Counted from the first letter of the stretch, positions 40,752-49,783 are shown. The stretch: DNA of 61,464 bases from Verrucomicrobiota bacterium (GCA_027622555.1 JAQBYJ010000024.1:1-61464), one strand, 5' to 3'. Numbers and translations: made by a program. The notes: generated by a model from the sequence alone, not told the origin.

Positions 40752-41972
40752 ATGTCATTCGATGTCACAGCGGTGCGGAACGATTTTCCCATTTTACACA
40801 CTTTGGTTGGGAAGAAGGAGCTTGTTTACCTGGATAACGCTGCAACCACTCAGAAACCACAGTCTGTTATCGATACTATCGATCATTTTTATTCCACCTC
40901 GAATGCGAATATTCACCGTGGAGTCCACTATTTAGCAGAATTAGCCACGGAGGAATACGAGGAATCCAGAAGAGTTGTTGGTCGATTTTTGAATGCGAAG
41001 TCTGAAAATGAGATCGTTTTTGTAAAAGGAACTACGGAGGGAATCAACCTGATCGCTCACTCTTTTGGTAAACGATACATCCACGCTGGAGACGAAATCC
41101 TGATTTCTACCATGGAACACCATGCCAATATTGTTCCCTGGCAATTACTCTGCGAATCGACGGGCGCCCTTCTTAAGATTATCCCGGTCAGCGATACTGG
41201 AGAACTCGATATGGTGGCATTCACTCAACTGTTGTCTGATCGAACTCGCTTGGTTTCGGTGGTTCATGCTTCCAATTCTTTGGGTACGATCAATCCCGTA
41301 AAAACCATCGTTGAGAAAGCCCACGCGGCTGGTGCAAAAGTGCTCTTGGATGGAGCTCAGGCGGTCGGCCATTTCCCTGTTGATGTTCAGGATCTGGATT
41401 GTGACTTTTATGTGTTTTCAGGTCACAAGTTATTTGGGCCTACGGGTATTGGTGCAATATACGGAAAGTACGATTTATTGGAAACACTCCCTCCTTACCA
41501 AGGTGGGGGCGATATGATAAGCAAAGTAACCTTTGAAAAAACAACTTTCAAAGAGCCTCCCGGCAGGTTTGAGGCCGGCACGCCCCATATTAGTGGGGCT
41601 ATTGCTTTGGCTGCTTCGATCCGGTATCTTGAAGGTTTAGACCGTTCGGCTTTACTTGCACATGAGCATGAGCTTCTTGAATACGGAACCAAGCTACTTT
41701 CCCGGTGCGAGGGAATCACCCTGATTGGGACTGCCAAAAACAAGGTTAGTATTCTTTCATTTACCATGGAAGGGAGTCATCCGCACGACATTGCGACGAT
41801 TCTTGATTCAGATGGAATCGCCATTCGGGCGGGTCATCATTGTACTCAACCTCTTTTGCAACGCTTTGGAGTTTCTGCGACAGCTCGTGCCTCCTTCGCA
41901 TTTTACAATACAAAGAACGAAATTGATAAGCTGGTTGAATCCCTTAAAAAGATTCAGGTTCTGTTCGCCTAA
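40752..41972 (+). CDS. sufS: Cysteine desulfurase SufS
   Basis: The 406-residue class V aminotransferase has [12 protein letters not shown] at the N-terminus, the PLP lysine in [13 protein letters not shown], and the sulfur-accepting cysteine in [11 protein letters not shown], which is the SufS (group II) form. It mobilises sulfur from cysteine for Fe-S clusters. The stop and the sufU start share bases (TAATG). No sufBCD is in the window. Confidence 0.95.
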   Translation: MSFDVTAVRNDFPILHTLVGKKELVYLDNAATTQKPQSVIDTIDHFYSTSNANIHRGVHYLAELATEEYEESRRVVGRFLNAKSENEIVFVKGTTEGINLIAHSFGKRYIHAGDEILISTMEHHANIVPWQLLCESTGALLKIIPVSDTGELDMVAFTQLLSDRTRLVSVVHASNSLGTINPVKTIVEKAHAAGAKVLLDGAQAVGHFPVDVQDLDCDFYVFSGHKLFGPTGIGAIYGKYDLLETLPPYQGGGDMISKVTFEKTTFKEPPGRFEAGTPHISGAIALAASIRYLEGLDRSALLAHEHELLEYGTKLLSRCEGITLIGTAKNKVSILSFTMEGSHPHDIATILDSDGIAIRAGHHCTQPLLQRFGVSATARASFAFYNTKNEIDKLVESLKKIQVLFA

Positions 41973-42394
41973 TGTCAGACCTTACTCAGTTGTACCAAGA
42001 AATAATTCTTGGTCATAATAAGAACCCCAGAAATTACCAGACACTCGAAAATTATTCTGGTAAGGCCGAAATAAACAACCCGCTCTGTGGGGATGAAGTT
42101 TCGGTCTACTGGAATATCGAAGACGAGGTGTTTTCTGAAATAACTTTCCAGGCCCAAGGTTGTGCAATCTCTCGATCCTCTGCGTCAATGATGACCGAGT
42201 TGTTAAAAGGTAAATCCCTGGAAGAGTCCAAACGCTTGTATTCTGAACTGTTCAATTTTCTTTCGGTTTCAGATCCTTCAGAAAGTATGGGTGATGAGTT
42301 TGGCGAACTGGCAGCACTTTCCGGTGTCCGTAAGTACCCTTCACGAATCAAGTGCGCTACTCTCGCCTGGCAGGCGTTATTGGGCAAAAAATAA
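41972..42394 (+). CDS. sufU: SufU-type Fe-S assembly protein
   Basis: The 140-residue protein has the three cysteines of SufU in NPLCGDEVSV, AQGCAISRSSASMM and RIKCATLAWQAL, plus HNKNPRNY. In systems with SufS of this type, SufU is a zinc-containing sulfur-transfer partner of SufS. The one-base overlap with sufS supports that pairing. Confidence 0.93.
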   Translation: MSDLTQLYQEIILGHNKNPRNYQTLENYSGKAEINNPLCGDEVSVYWNIEDEVFSEITFQAQGCAISRSSASMMTELLKGKSLEESKRLYSELFNFLSVSDPSESMGDEFGELAALSGVRKYPSRIKCATLAWQALLGKK

Positions 42395-42422
42395 GGCAGC
42401 CCTTTTTCAAGGACTGCCTTAT
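42391..42422 (-). terminator. Terminator, minus-strand orientation, inside end of sufU
   Basis: ATAAGGCAG and CTGCCTTAT pair, with extra pairing inside. On the minus strand the stem is followed by TTTTTTG, while on the plus strand no T run follows at once. It therefore best fits the end of the minus-strand receptor gene whose last codons are at 42441, and may serve sufU as well. Confidence 0.65.
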
Positions 42423-42440
42423 GAAAGAGTGTTGTTTTAT

Positions 42441-42563
42441 TTAGAACTTAATTTTTATCCCTGCCTGGGCTCTCCAACGCGAAAGGTTGGCGAATGTACC
42501 AGTTCTGATACTTGTAGTCGGATCAGTGCTGTAGTTATAAATAATGCGGCCATCACTCGATAT
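42441..42563 (-). pseudogene. 3' remnant of a TonB-dependent receptor gene
   Basis: The minus strand encodes about 40 residues ending NLSRWRAQAGIKIKF and TAA. The end pattern (R-W-R-A-Q, then alternating hydrophobic residues and a final Phe) is that of outer-membrane receptor barrels. The piece is followed by its terminator at 42391-42422. Upstream, at about 42561-42566, the sequence changes to a reverse-transcriptase gene on the other strand, so the rest of the receptor gene has been lost or moved. Confidence 0.65.
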
Positions 42564-43022
42564 GCGGAGAAAACAAAACTGGTGCGGTTCAAACGGCCAA
42601 GCAAATACCCGAACGATCAGGAAGAAAAACCTGAGACGTTCGACTTCCTCGGCTTCACGCACTACTGGTGCAAGTCCCGCCAGGGCCACAACGTAGTCAA
42701 ACGCAAGACCTCCGGCAAACGCTTCCGCCGGTCGCTCAATGCGATCAAGGAGTGGGGCTGGAAGAACCGCCACAAGCCACTGAAAGAACAACAAGAGCAG
42801 ATAAACCTAAAGCTGCGCGGGCATTATGCCTATTACGGAATCACGGACAACTCCCGCCGCCTCAGCGAGCTCCACCATCAAGTGAAGCATCTTTGGCGAA
42901 AATGGTTGGGTCGTCGAAACCGCGATGGGCCGATGAACTGGCAGGCCTTCGGGCAGCTACTCATCAACTATCCGCTGCTGGCTCCAAGGATTGTTCACTC
43001 TTATCTCCCAGCGAATCCATAA
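42564..43022 (+). pseudogene. Group II intron reverse transcriptase/maturase, C-terminal fragment
   Basis: About 150 residues from EKTKLVRFKRPS through TFDFLGFTHYW to SYLPANP. The FDFLGF run and the helical basic region with GHYAYYGITDN and LSELHHQVKHLWRKWL are the end of the RT domain and the maturase (GIIM) domain. The catalytic palm with YADD is absent. The open frame continues upstream into sufU sequence by chance, so the real start is lost. Confidence 0.85.
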
Positions 43023-43103
43023 TCTGAGGAACCGTGTGCCTTAATCAGGCTCGCACGGGTCTGTAGGAGCGCGGCCGGGCAACCGGCCGCTCGACCTAGA
43101 CCC
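42564..43103 (+). mobile_element. 5'-truncated group II intron (RT C-terminus plus domains V-VI)
   Basis: The left edge lies inside the RT coding part; the right part keeps the intron RNA end. Domain V is seen as GAACCGTGTGCC paired with GGCTCGCACGGGTC (about 43028-43060). Domain VI is the long hairpin GGGTCTGTAGG... CCTAGACCC with the inner stem GGCCGG/CCGGCC (to about 43103). Domains I-IV and most of the RT gene are missing. Loss of the 5' part is typical of incomplete reverse transcription during retrohoming. It cannot be mobile by itself. Confidence 0.75.
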
Positions 43104-43172
43104 GGTAGGAAACGCTTCAGATTTTTCGAGTTGATAAAATAGCGAATCCATCCGATTGTCTCCTGTTTCTTA

Positions 43173-43195
43173 GGGCGCGAACAGGCTCGCGACCC
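43173..43195. repeat. GC-rich palindrome, possible REP-like element
   Basis: GGGCGCGA and TCGCGACCC form an 8-bp stem with one bulged A around the loop ACAGGC. It is far more GC-rich than its AT-rich surroundings and lacks a T run, so it is not a plain terminator. Whether it is dispersed in the genome cannot be seen here. Confidence 0.4.
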
Positions 43196-43233
43196 AATTT
43201 ACATTCTAAATTTTTTATTTGAGGACTTGATCT

Positions 43234-43323
43234 ATGAGACGAGTACCTGATCAGGAAACACAGTTTCCTTTGGGCAGAGGCGTTGTTGTGTTAGTAAACG
43301 CCCGGGAAAGGAGTAGCACGTGA
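43234..43323 (+). CDS. Possible 29-residue leader peptide upstream of panB
   Basis: An ATG at 43234 behind GAGG (9 bases upstream) opens a frame of 29 codons, beginning MRRVPDQETQFPLGRG. Its TGA overlaps the panB GTG start (GTGA), an arrangement typical of translational coupling. The peptide matches nothing I know and may be a leader or a remnant of a longer gene. Confidence 0.35.
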   Translation: MRRVPDQETQFPLGRGVVVLVNARERSST

Positions 43324-44111
43324 AAAGCGTACTCGATTTCCAAAACAAAAAGGCACTGGGAGAATCTATCTCTATGGTGACCAGCTACGACACTTGGTCG
43401 GCCAAGATTATTAATGACTCGGCCATCGATTGTATCTTGGTAGGGGATAGTGCATCCATGGTCATGCATGGATATCCCAGCACGGTTCACGCGACTATTG
43501 AAATGATGGCTTCTCATGTTCGGGCGGTTTCTCAAGGGGCGCCGAACAAGTTCATTATAGGTGATATTCCCTTTCTTGCTCATCGCAAAGGGCGAAACGT
43601 GCTTATGAATGCGGTGGAGATGCTAATGAAGGCCGGTGCTCATGCTATAAAACTGGAAGGCGCACGTGGTCATCTCGATGAGGTTTCCTATATTGTACAA
43701 TCCGGAGTCCCGGTTATGGGGCACCTAGGCTTGACTCCCCAATCGGTTAACCAGCTTGGTGGATTCAAGGTCCAGGGCAAAGGAGAGGATACGGCGCTTG
43801 GCATTTATGAGGACGCTCTGGCACTCGAAAAAGCCGGTTGTTTTTCAATGGTACTGGAATGTATTCCAGCTCCCTTAGGTCATAAAATTACCCAAGCACT
43901 CAGCATCCCGACGATTGGGATTGGTTCGGGAGCTGACACATCAGGTCAAGTCCTGGTCTTGCAAGATCTACTTGGCATGGACCCGAGTTTTAAACCCAAG
44001 TTCGTTCGACGTTACCTGGATGGTCATGCACTCATCAAGTCGGCCTTGAACCAGTTTGATGCCGATGTGAAATCCAATGGGTTCCCGGTAATAAGTGAAA
44101 GCTTTGTATGA
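43320..44111 (+). CDS. panB: Ketopantoate hydroxymethyltransferase
   Basis: The 263-residue TIM-barrel protein has SMVTSYDTWSAKI, VGDSASMVMHGYPSTVHAT, HAIKLEGARGHLDEV and MGHLGLTPQSVNQLGGFKVQ, all PanB hallmarks. It makes ketopantoate from 2-oxoisovalerate and methylene-THF. The start is GTG at 43320, six bases after AAAGGAG (43307-43313), the clearest ribosome-binding site in this area. It is first of panB-panC-coaBC-coaX. Confidence 0.96.
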   Translation: MKSVLDFQNKKALGESISMVTSYDTWSAKIINDSAIDCILVGDSASMVMHGYPSTVHATIEMMASHVRAVSQGAPNKFIIGDIPFLAHRKGRNVLMNAVEMLMKAGAHAIKLEGARGHLDEVSYIVQSGVPVMGHLGLTPQSVNQLGGFKVQGKGEDTALGIYEDALALEKAGCFSMVLECIPAPLGHKITQALSIPTIGIGSGADTSGQVLVLQDLLGMDPSFKPKFVRRYLDGHALIKSALNQFDADVKSNGFPVISESFV

Positions 44112-44884
44112 CTTCAGTTATTGAAACACTCGAGGCCTGGACAACATATAGAAACGACCTGAAAGCCTCCCAGTCGACTATTGGATTTGTCCCAACCATG
44201 GGCGCGCTTCACAAAGGCCACTTGGAACTTATTCGACAGGCCCGCCGGGAAAACGATTTCGTGGTGGTCAGTATCTTTCTGAACCCAACGCAGTTTAATA
44301 ATCCAAACGATTTCGACAAGTATCCAAGAACCTTGGATCAAGATCGCACCCTGGCTTCCGAGGCGGGAGCGGATGTAATTCTGGCACCGGACAAAGAGAC
44401 GCTCTATCCTGATGGGTACCGTTACCAGTTAACCGAAACAGATTTTTCCAAAAGCTTTGAAGGCGAGCATCGGCCTGGTCATTTTGACGGGGTGCTGTCC
44501 GTTGTTATGAAGCTCTTCAATCTCGTGCAACCAGACCGCGCCTATTTCGGCGAGAAAGACTATCAGCAATTGAAGCTGATTGAAGGGATGGTCGAAGCAT
44601 TTTTCATGGATATCAAAATTGTGGGTGTCCCCACCGTTCGCGAACCCAATGGATTGGCCATGAGCTCTCGCAATGCTTTGCTTAGTAATGACGGTCGTCA
44701 AAGAGCCTCTGTCTTTTATCACACTTTGGTTCAATCGCTGACACCTGAAGAGGTCAGGTCAAAATTAAAATCGGAAGGATTCACCGTGGAATACGTCCAA
44801 GACTTTGAAGATCGCCGTCTGGGTGCGGTCGTAATCGATAACGTACGTTTAATAGATAATGTCTCCATCAAAAATACTATTTAA
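44108..44884 (+). CDS. panC: Pantothenate synthetase (short form)
   Basis: The 258-residue protein has VPTMGALHKGHLELIRQA, FLNPTQFNNPNDFDKYPRT and the KMSKS-like region SSRNALLS. It joins pantoate and beta-alanine with ATP. It is about 25 residues shorter than most PanC proteins; the C-terminal part between VEYVQDFED and GAVVIDNVRLIDN is compressed. The catalytic N-terminal domain is complete. It overlaps panB by 4 bases and coaBC by 26. Confidence 0.93.
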   Translation: MTSVIETLEAWTTYRNDLKASQSTIGFVPTMGALHKGHLELIRQARRENDFVVVSIFLNPTQFNNPNDFDKYPRTLDQDRTLASEAGADVILAPDKETLYPDGYRYQLTETDFSKSFEGEHRPGHFDGVLSVVMKLFNLVQPDRAYFGEKDYQQLKLIEGMVEAFFMDIKIVGVPTVREPNGLAMSSRNALLSNDGRQRASVFYHTLVQSLTPEEVRSKLKSEGFTVEYVQDFEDRRLGAVVIDNVRLIDNVSIKNTI

Positions 44885-46103
44885 ACTGTCCGGCTCAATT
44901 GCCTGCTACAAGGCCTGCAATCTCATTTCGAAATGGGTGAAGGACGGCCATGAAGTGCAAACCGTTGCCACTGAAGCCGCATTAAAATTCGTCGGAGCCT
45001 CCACCCTGGAAGGCCTGAGTGGCAAGCCGGTCTTTCACGATCTCTTTGAGTCCGGCAAGCAAATGGCACATATCAATTTGGTGAAATGGGCCGATGTCAC
45101 GGTGCTCTGTCCGGGCACGGCCAATACCATTAACAAGTTTGCCCAAGGCTTGGGAGACGATCTTATAAGTAGCCTCTTTCTTGCCCATGATTTTAGCAAA
45201 CCGTACTTCATCGCTCCGGCAATGAATACCGCGATTTATAATCATCCGGCGACGCAAGCTGCCATACATAAATTACAAACCTGGGGAGTTCGCATTCTTC
45301 CAACCGGGGAGGGGCGATTGGCCTGTGGCGATATTGGTGAGGGCAAATTACTTGAGCCTGAGCTCATCGCTGAGTCGATCGAACAAGCGTTGGCTAAACC
45401 GGCCAATGGGTCGGACCGAAAACTGCGATTCTTAATTACATCAGGCGGAACGGAGGAGCCGATCGATGGAGTGCGATCCATATCCAATTTTTCGAGCGGG
45501 AGAACTGGAGTTGAATTTGCTGAACACCTTTTCGAGCAAGGTCACGATGTTACCTTGCTTCGTGCGCAGCGTGCGTTGGCACCTGAAAAACCGGTCCAGC
45601 AAGTTACTTTTAAATCGTTCCATGATCTCGATCGAAATCTCAAGGAACTACTTTCCGGTCAGAGTTTTGACTGCGTGATTCATTTGGCCGCAGTGAGTGA
45701 TTATTCTGTGGATCATTTACTGATCAATGGGGAGAAGATTGCTCCGGGTTCTGACACCAAGTTTAGCTCCGACCATGACATTACGCTCAACCTGGCTCGC
45801 AACTACAAGATTGTTGATCGCATCCATCAGTATAGCAAAAATGCCAAAGTGCTTTTGATTGCTTTCAAGCTAACTAACAATGCTTCTGAAGAGGAACGTG
45901 GAAAGGCGGTGCTTCATCTACTTGAGCATTCTCTTGCCGACATCGTAGTTCAAAATGACCTCACAGAAGTGGACCCTCTAAACGGTAAACACCGGGCCGC
46001 ACTCTATTTGGGTAACCGATTGACCCAGCGAGTTGAGAATAAGCGCGAACTCATACAATCCGTTGAGCGGCTTATTTTGGAATCCTTTAAAGACCAGGAA
46101 TAA
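44859..46103 (+). CDS. coaBC: Bifunctional CoaBC (PPC synthetase/decarboxylase)
   Basis: The 414-residue protein has the FMN-dependent decarboxylase first: LFKLSGSIACYKACNLIS, the PAMN motif in APAMNTAIYNHP, and the reactive Cys in RLACGDIGEGKL. The synthetase half starts LITSGGTEEPIDGVRSISNF. It converts phosphopantothenate to phosphopantetheine in two steps. The ATG at 44859 lies inside panC; the first residues MSPSKILFKLSG fit the family start. Confidence 0.94.
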   Translation: MSPSKILFKLSGSIACYKACNLISKWVKDGHEVQTVATEAALKFVGASTLEGLSGKPVFHDLFESGKQMAHINLVKWADVTVLCPGTANTINKFAQGLGDDLISSLFLAHDFSKPYFIAPAMNTAIYNHPATQAAIHKLQTWGVRILPTGEGRLACGDIGEGKLLEPELIAESIEQALAKPANGSDRKLRFLITSGGTEEPIDGVRSISNFSSGRTGVEFAEHLFEQGHDVTLLRAQRALAPEKPVQQVTFKSFHDLDRNLKELLSGQSFDCVIHLAAVSDYSVDHLLINGEKIAPGSDTKFSSDHDITLNLARNYKIVDRIHQYSKNAKVLLIAFKLTNNASEEERGKAVLHLLEHSLADIVVQNDLTEVDPLNGKHRAALYLGNRLTQRVENKRELIQSVERLILESFKDQE

Positions 46104-46106
46104 ATC

Positions 46107-46877
46107 ATGTTACTTTGTTTAGATATCGGAAATACCACCATTCATGGTGGCGTCTTTAAAGGGGAGGAACTCATTTTGCATTTCAGAAAAACCTCCGAAA
46201 CGAGGAATTCATCTGACGAGTTTGGGATTTTTCTACGCAGCATACTTCGCGAAAATAACCTGGCTCCGGAAGAGATCTCACAAATTGCCCTTTGTTCTGT
46301 GGTTCCGTCGCTGCTTCACGCCATTCGCAACGCAAGCTACAAGTTTTTCAATGTTGAACCCTTTGTGCTGCAGGCAGGAATAAAAACGGGTCTTAAGATT
46401 AAGTATCGAAACCCACTCGAAGTCGGTGCAGATCGTATTGCGACAGCCATCGCCGCAACAAATCTATTTCCAAAAAGAAACATTATCGTAGTCGATTTTG
46501 GAACGGCCACGACCTTCTGCGCTATCACCGCCACCAAAGAATATTTGGGCGGTGCCATAATACCGGGAATCGCCATATCGATGGAGGCCCTTGAAAAACG
46601 AACTGCAAAATTACCGTCTGTCGAAATAGTCCAACCAGGTGAGGCTGTGGGTCGATCCACCGTTGAAAGCATTCAGGCGGGATTGTTTTACTCGCAGGTG
46701 GGAACCGTGAAAGAATTAACCCGGCGATTCTCTGAAGAATCTTTCCCCGATAACAAACCGGTTATCGTAGGAACAGGTGGATATGCCCGCCTCTTTGAAA
46801 ACGAAAATCTTTTTGATAAGATCGTCCCGAATCTTGTGCTTAACGGTCTTTATTTGGCCTATCATCTGAATCAATAG
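46107..46877 (+). CDS. coaX: Type III pantothenate kinase
   Basis: The 256-residue ASKHA-fold kinase has CLDIGNTTIHGGVF, the pantothenate-binding EVGADRIATAIAA, and VVDFGTATTFCAI with LGGAIIPGIAIS. It phosphorylates pantothenate and, unlike CoaA, is usually not feedback-inhibited by CoA. It follows coaBC after 3 bases, completing the path from ketopantoate to phosphopantetheine apart from the ketopantoate reductase panE. Confidence 0.95.
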   Translation: MLLCLDIGNTTIHGGVFKGEELILHFRKTSETRNSSDEFGIFLRSILRENNLAPEEISQIALCSVVPSLLHAIRNASYKFFNVEPFVLQAGIKTGLKIKYRNPLEVGADRIATAIAATNLFPKRNIIVVDFGTATTFCAITATKEYLGGAIIPGIAISMEALEKRTAKLPSVEIVQPGEAVGRSTVESIQAGLFYSQVGTVKELTRRFSEESFPDNKPVIVGTGGYARLFENENLFDKIVPNLVLNGLYLAYHLNQ

Positions 46878-47069
46878 TCGCTCCCTTTCCTGAACAAAAT
46901 CTCGGCTGATTAAGAAATTATTGCTTCTTCCCATCAGATGCTTGAAGAACTTGCGGACACAATTGAGCCCACAGAAGTTTTAGTTCACCGTGACAATGCT
47001 ATCAATTCAGTCAAAAGAAACAAGTTGGCCAACCGCTAGAAGTTGAAAGCCCGATTATTGAATACGAGT

Positions 47070-48452
47070 ATGGAACGAACCCTTATCAAACATGCGCTAG
47101 TCAGTGACGGCCCCTTGGATTCAATCCTTATTAAAGCCTGGGTGCGCACACGCAGAGATGCAAAAAGCTTTTCGTTCCTGGAAGTGAACGACGGTTCATC
47201 GCTTAAGAACCTTCAGGTCATCGTCGACGCCACCCTTCCTGATTATCAATTCATCGAGAAAGCAACCACAGGTTCTTCTGTCAGTATCATAGGAAAGTTG
47301 GTTCAGTCGCAAGGGAAGGGACAAAGTTGGGAGGTGACTGCCGAACAGTTGGAAGTGATCGGGGAGGCAGGTGAGGACTACCCACTGCAAAAGAAGGGAC
47401 ACTCATTGGAGTTTCTGCGGGAGAACGCTCATCTGCGTTCCAGGACCAATTTATTTGGAAGCGTCTTTCGCGTCCGTAGTCGTGTTGCATACGCCATTCA
47501 TCAATTCTTTCAGGAAAAAGATTTTGTTTATATCCATACGCCCATCATCACAGCGAGTGATTGTGAAGGGGCAGGGGAGTTGTTTCGCGTATCGACCCTG
47601 GATTTTAAGAGCCCTCCACAAAAGGAAGGTGAAGTGGATTTTTCAGAAGACTTCTTTGGTCGCCCGACTTACCTCACCGTGAGCGGTCAATTGGAAGCTG
47701 AGGTATTCGCAACGGCCCTTTCGAATATTTATACCTTCGGCCCAACTTTCCGTGCCGAGAATTCAAATACAAGTCGCCACGCGAATGAGTTTTGGATGAT
47801 CGAGCCCGAAGTTGCCTTCTGTGACCTGGAAGGCGACATGGATTTGGCAGAAGCCTTTGTAAAGTTCCTGATCTCCGACACCCTTGAGCATTGTAGTGCC
47901 GAGTTGGAATTCTTTAATAGTTTTGTCGATAAAGGACTCCTGGAGAGACTGAAAATTATCACAGACAGACCCTTCGTTAGGATCAGTTATACCGACGCGG
48001 TTACCCTGCTTACGGAAAGCGGAAAACAGTTTGAATACCCGGTCAAGTATGGAGCGAATTTACAGTCCGAACATGAACGCTACTTAACCGAAGTGCACTT
48101 TCAATGTCCGGTAACGGTTTATGATTATCCCAAAGAAATAAAACCCTTTTACATGCGGGTGAATGACGATGGGAAAACTGTGGCAGCCATGGATGTACTG
48201 GTTCCCGGAATCGGTGAGATTGTGGGTGGAAGCCAACGTGAGGAACGCCTTGAGATCCTTGACGCGAATTTTGAAGCCCACCACATATCCAAAGAGGATT
48301 ACTGGTGGTACCGTGACCTCCGTCGCTATGGCTCGGTCCCGCACAGCGGATTCGGTCTAGGCTTTGAAAGAATGCTCATGCTGGTAACAGGTGTAGCGAA
48401 CATCCGCGATGTCATCCCCTTCGCCCGGACCCCTGGCAACGCGGAGTTTTAA
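47070..48452 (+). CDS. asnS: Asparaginyl-tRNA synthetase
   Basis: The 460-residue class II synthetase starts at the ATG at 47070 (MERTLIKHALV); an upstream TTG at 47043 adds nine residues and is less likely. The OB-fold anticodon domain (VRTRRDAKSFSFLEVNDGSS) is followed by motif 2 (FGPTFRAENSNTSRHANEFW) and motif 3 (GFGLGFERMLMLVTG). It charges tRNA-Asn directly. It is 192 bases from coaX and probably separately transcribed. Confidence 0.95.
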   Translation: MERTLIKHALVSDGPLDSILIKAWVRTRRDAKSFSFLEVNDGSSLKNLQVIVDATLPDYQFIEKATTGSSVSIIGKLVQSQGKGQSWEVTAEQLEVIGEAGEDYPLQKKGHSLEFLRENAHLRSRTNLFGSVFRVRSRVAYAIHQFFQEKDFVYIHTPIITASDCEGAGELFRVSTLDFKSPPQKEGEVDFSEDFFGRPTYLTVSGQLEAEVFATALSNIYTFGPTFRAENSNTSRHANEFWMIEPEVAFCDLEGDMDLAEAFVKFLISDTLEHCSAELEFFNSFVDKGLLERLKIITDRPFVRISYTDAVTLLTESGKQFEYPVKYGANLQSEHERYLTEVHFQCPVTVYDYPKEIKPFYMRVNDDGKTVAAMDVLVPGIGEIVGGSQREERLEILDANFEAHHISKEDYWWYRDLRRYGSVPHSGFGLGFERMLMLVTGVANIRDVIPFARTPGNAEF

Positions 48453-48553
48453 TCCAGAAAGATCGGATAACAGAAGGGAGGCCGAAAAAGGTGCCGGGCC
48501 CGGTATTTAAGTGTTTGCATCATGGTGCCTGTGACTACGCAGGAGTGTCTCGC

Positions 48554-49657
48554 TTACTCCCATTGGTCTGAGGAAGGTGCGGTGAAGTGGTTGAAGGTGG
48601 GCTTGCCGGATCCTTTTAATGAGTCAGCTAATCGGTGCAGATTTACCGAAACAATCTCCCCCATGGATTCGCAGACTTTGAAAGCTGAGTGTCCATAGAA
48701 TTCCGCCATGGCTGAACGTAGCTGTTTTACTTTTTCAGGCGTTGATAGCTCGGTGGCACGCATGCTTTTTAGTAAGGTCTCAAAACGGTTGTGACCAAGC
48801 TGCATCCGACGGAAAATGTGCGATTGTTCCTCTCGTTGGTACTGGAGGGACGTGGCCATGTTCAGGTGTTTGGTGCAAAAGAAAACGAGTTCATTGTTTT
48901 CTTTGAAAAATTGAGGTCGGTAAAAATTCAATCGGCCATTGTAACACTGTTGGTCGAAATCCATTGGGCGGATCATCAGCTGGATGTCTTCGAAGTCGGG
49001 CGTAATATCGACGATGAAATTGTAGGCTCGCATATCACCCAACAACCGCAAGAAACAACGTTCGTTAAACTTGACCAGTTCCTTGGCGATTCGAACGGGC
49101 TTGAGGCGTTTACTGTTTAACCATTTATCGATAAACACATCTCCGGGTATTCCCACGATATGCTCTTCCGCCAAAGTGTTGTGGTAAGTAAAATAGTGCA
49201 TCCGGTTCGGGGACAACAAATGCTCCAGTTCAAGTCCGAAGATGCGTGAAGCGTCGGCTTTCTTAATGTAGTAGTAATCCTGATTGTCGTTGTGCGAGTT
49301 CACAATCCGGATACGGAAAGGATTTGAATTGCCGAAGGTGCAAAAATCGATGCGGTCCACGTAGAGGTGTTCCATGAAACTTAGATCACCGTCCGTCTTC
49401 AGCATAGCGTAAATCTTCTTTAATCCGAAGGAGAAGAGCTTCATTTTTTCTGGAGAATAGACCACTGTCAACCACAGGGTGTCCTCGCCATCCTTGTCGT
49501 AGAGTGGCATGGCTTCCTCCCAATGTAGGAGCTGAGAATAACGAACGGGCAACTCCATATCGCGTTTGAAACGAGCCAGGTATTCGCGTAACTCCTCACC
49601 TATGGGGTAGGATGGTTTCCTGTCAGTGACGCGTCGTTGTTGGCCGATGTTACTCAT
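48554..49657 (-). CDS. Uncharacterised protein with kinase-fold signature residues
   Basis: I do not recognise this 367-residue protein by name. Its residues fit the protein-kinase/APH fold. YYYIKKADASRIF (K132/K133) resembles the ATP-binding lysine strand, and LELEHLL (E143/E145) the helix C glutamate. GDMRAYNFIVD gives D208-x4-N213 like a catalytic loop, and MDFDQQ gives D233-F-D like the metal-binding DFG. It has no signal peptide. A C-terminal helical region of about 110 residues follows. The kinase idea is inference and the substrate unknown. It is divergent from the tonB-like gene. Confidence 0.6.
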   Translation of the reverse strand: MSNIGQQRRVTDRKPSYPIGEELREYLARFKRDMELPVRYSQLLHWEEAMPLYDKDGEDTLWLTVVYSPEKMKLFSFGLKKIYAMLKTDGDLSFMEHLYVDRIDFCTFGNSNPFRIRIVNSHNDNQDYYYIKKADASRIFGLELEHLLSPNRMHYFTYHNTLAEEHIVGIPGDVFIDKWLNSKRLKPVRIAKELVKFNERCFLRLLGDMRAYNFIVDITPDFEDIQLMIRPMDFDQQCYNGRLNFYRPQFFKENNELVFFCTKHLNMATSLQYQREEQSHIFRRMQLGHNRFETLLKSMRATELSTPEKVKQLRSAMAEFYGHSAFKVCESMGEIVSVNLHRLADSLKGSGKPTFNHFTAPSSDQWE

Positions 49658-49783
49658 TATGATTCCCTCATAGAATCCGATTTCTCTCCTATGGCAAACT
49701 GGAATGCCGTTGATCTGGAATGGATCTAAGATTTAGATTTATTGGATTGATAGCCTGTTCATGGAGGACCTTTTGGCTTCTAT

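Noticed and set aside
42291-42563. Long open frame running from inside sufU into the reverse-transcriptase fragment
   Set aside because: The first ~90 codons overlap sufU, its terminator and the antisense receptor remnant and have no domain character. Only the part from about 42564 is reverse transcriptase.
46938-47039. 33-codon frame between coaX and asnS (MLEELADTIEPTEV)
   Set aside because: It has no ribosome-binding site, no recognised domain and no coupling to asnS; it may be a remnant but cannot be supported as a gene.
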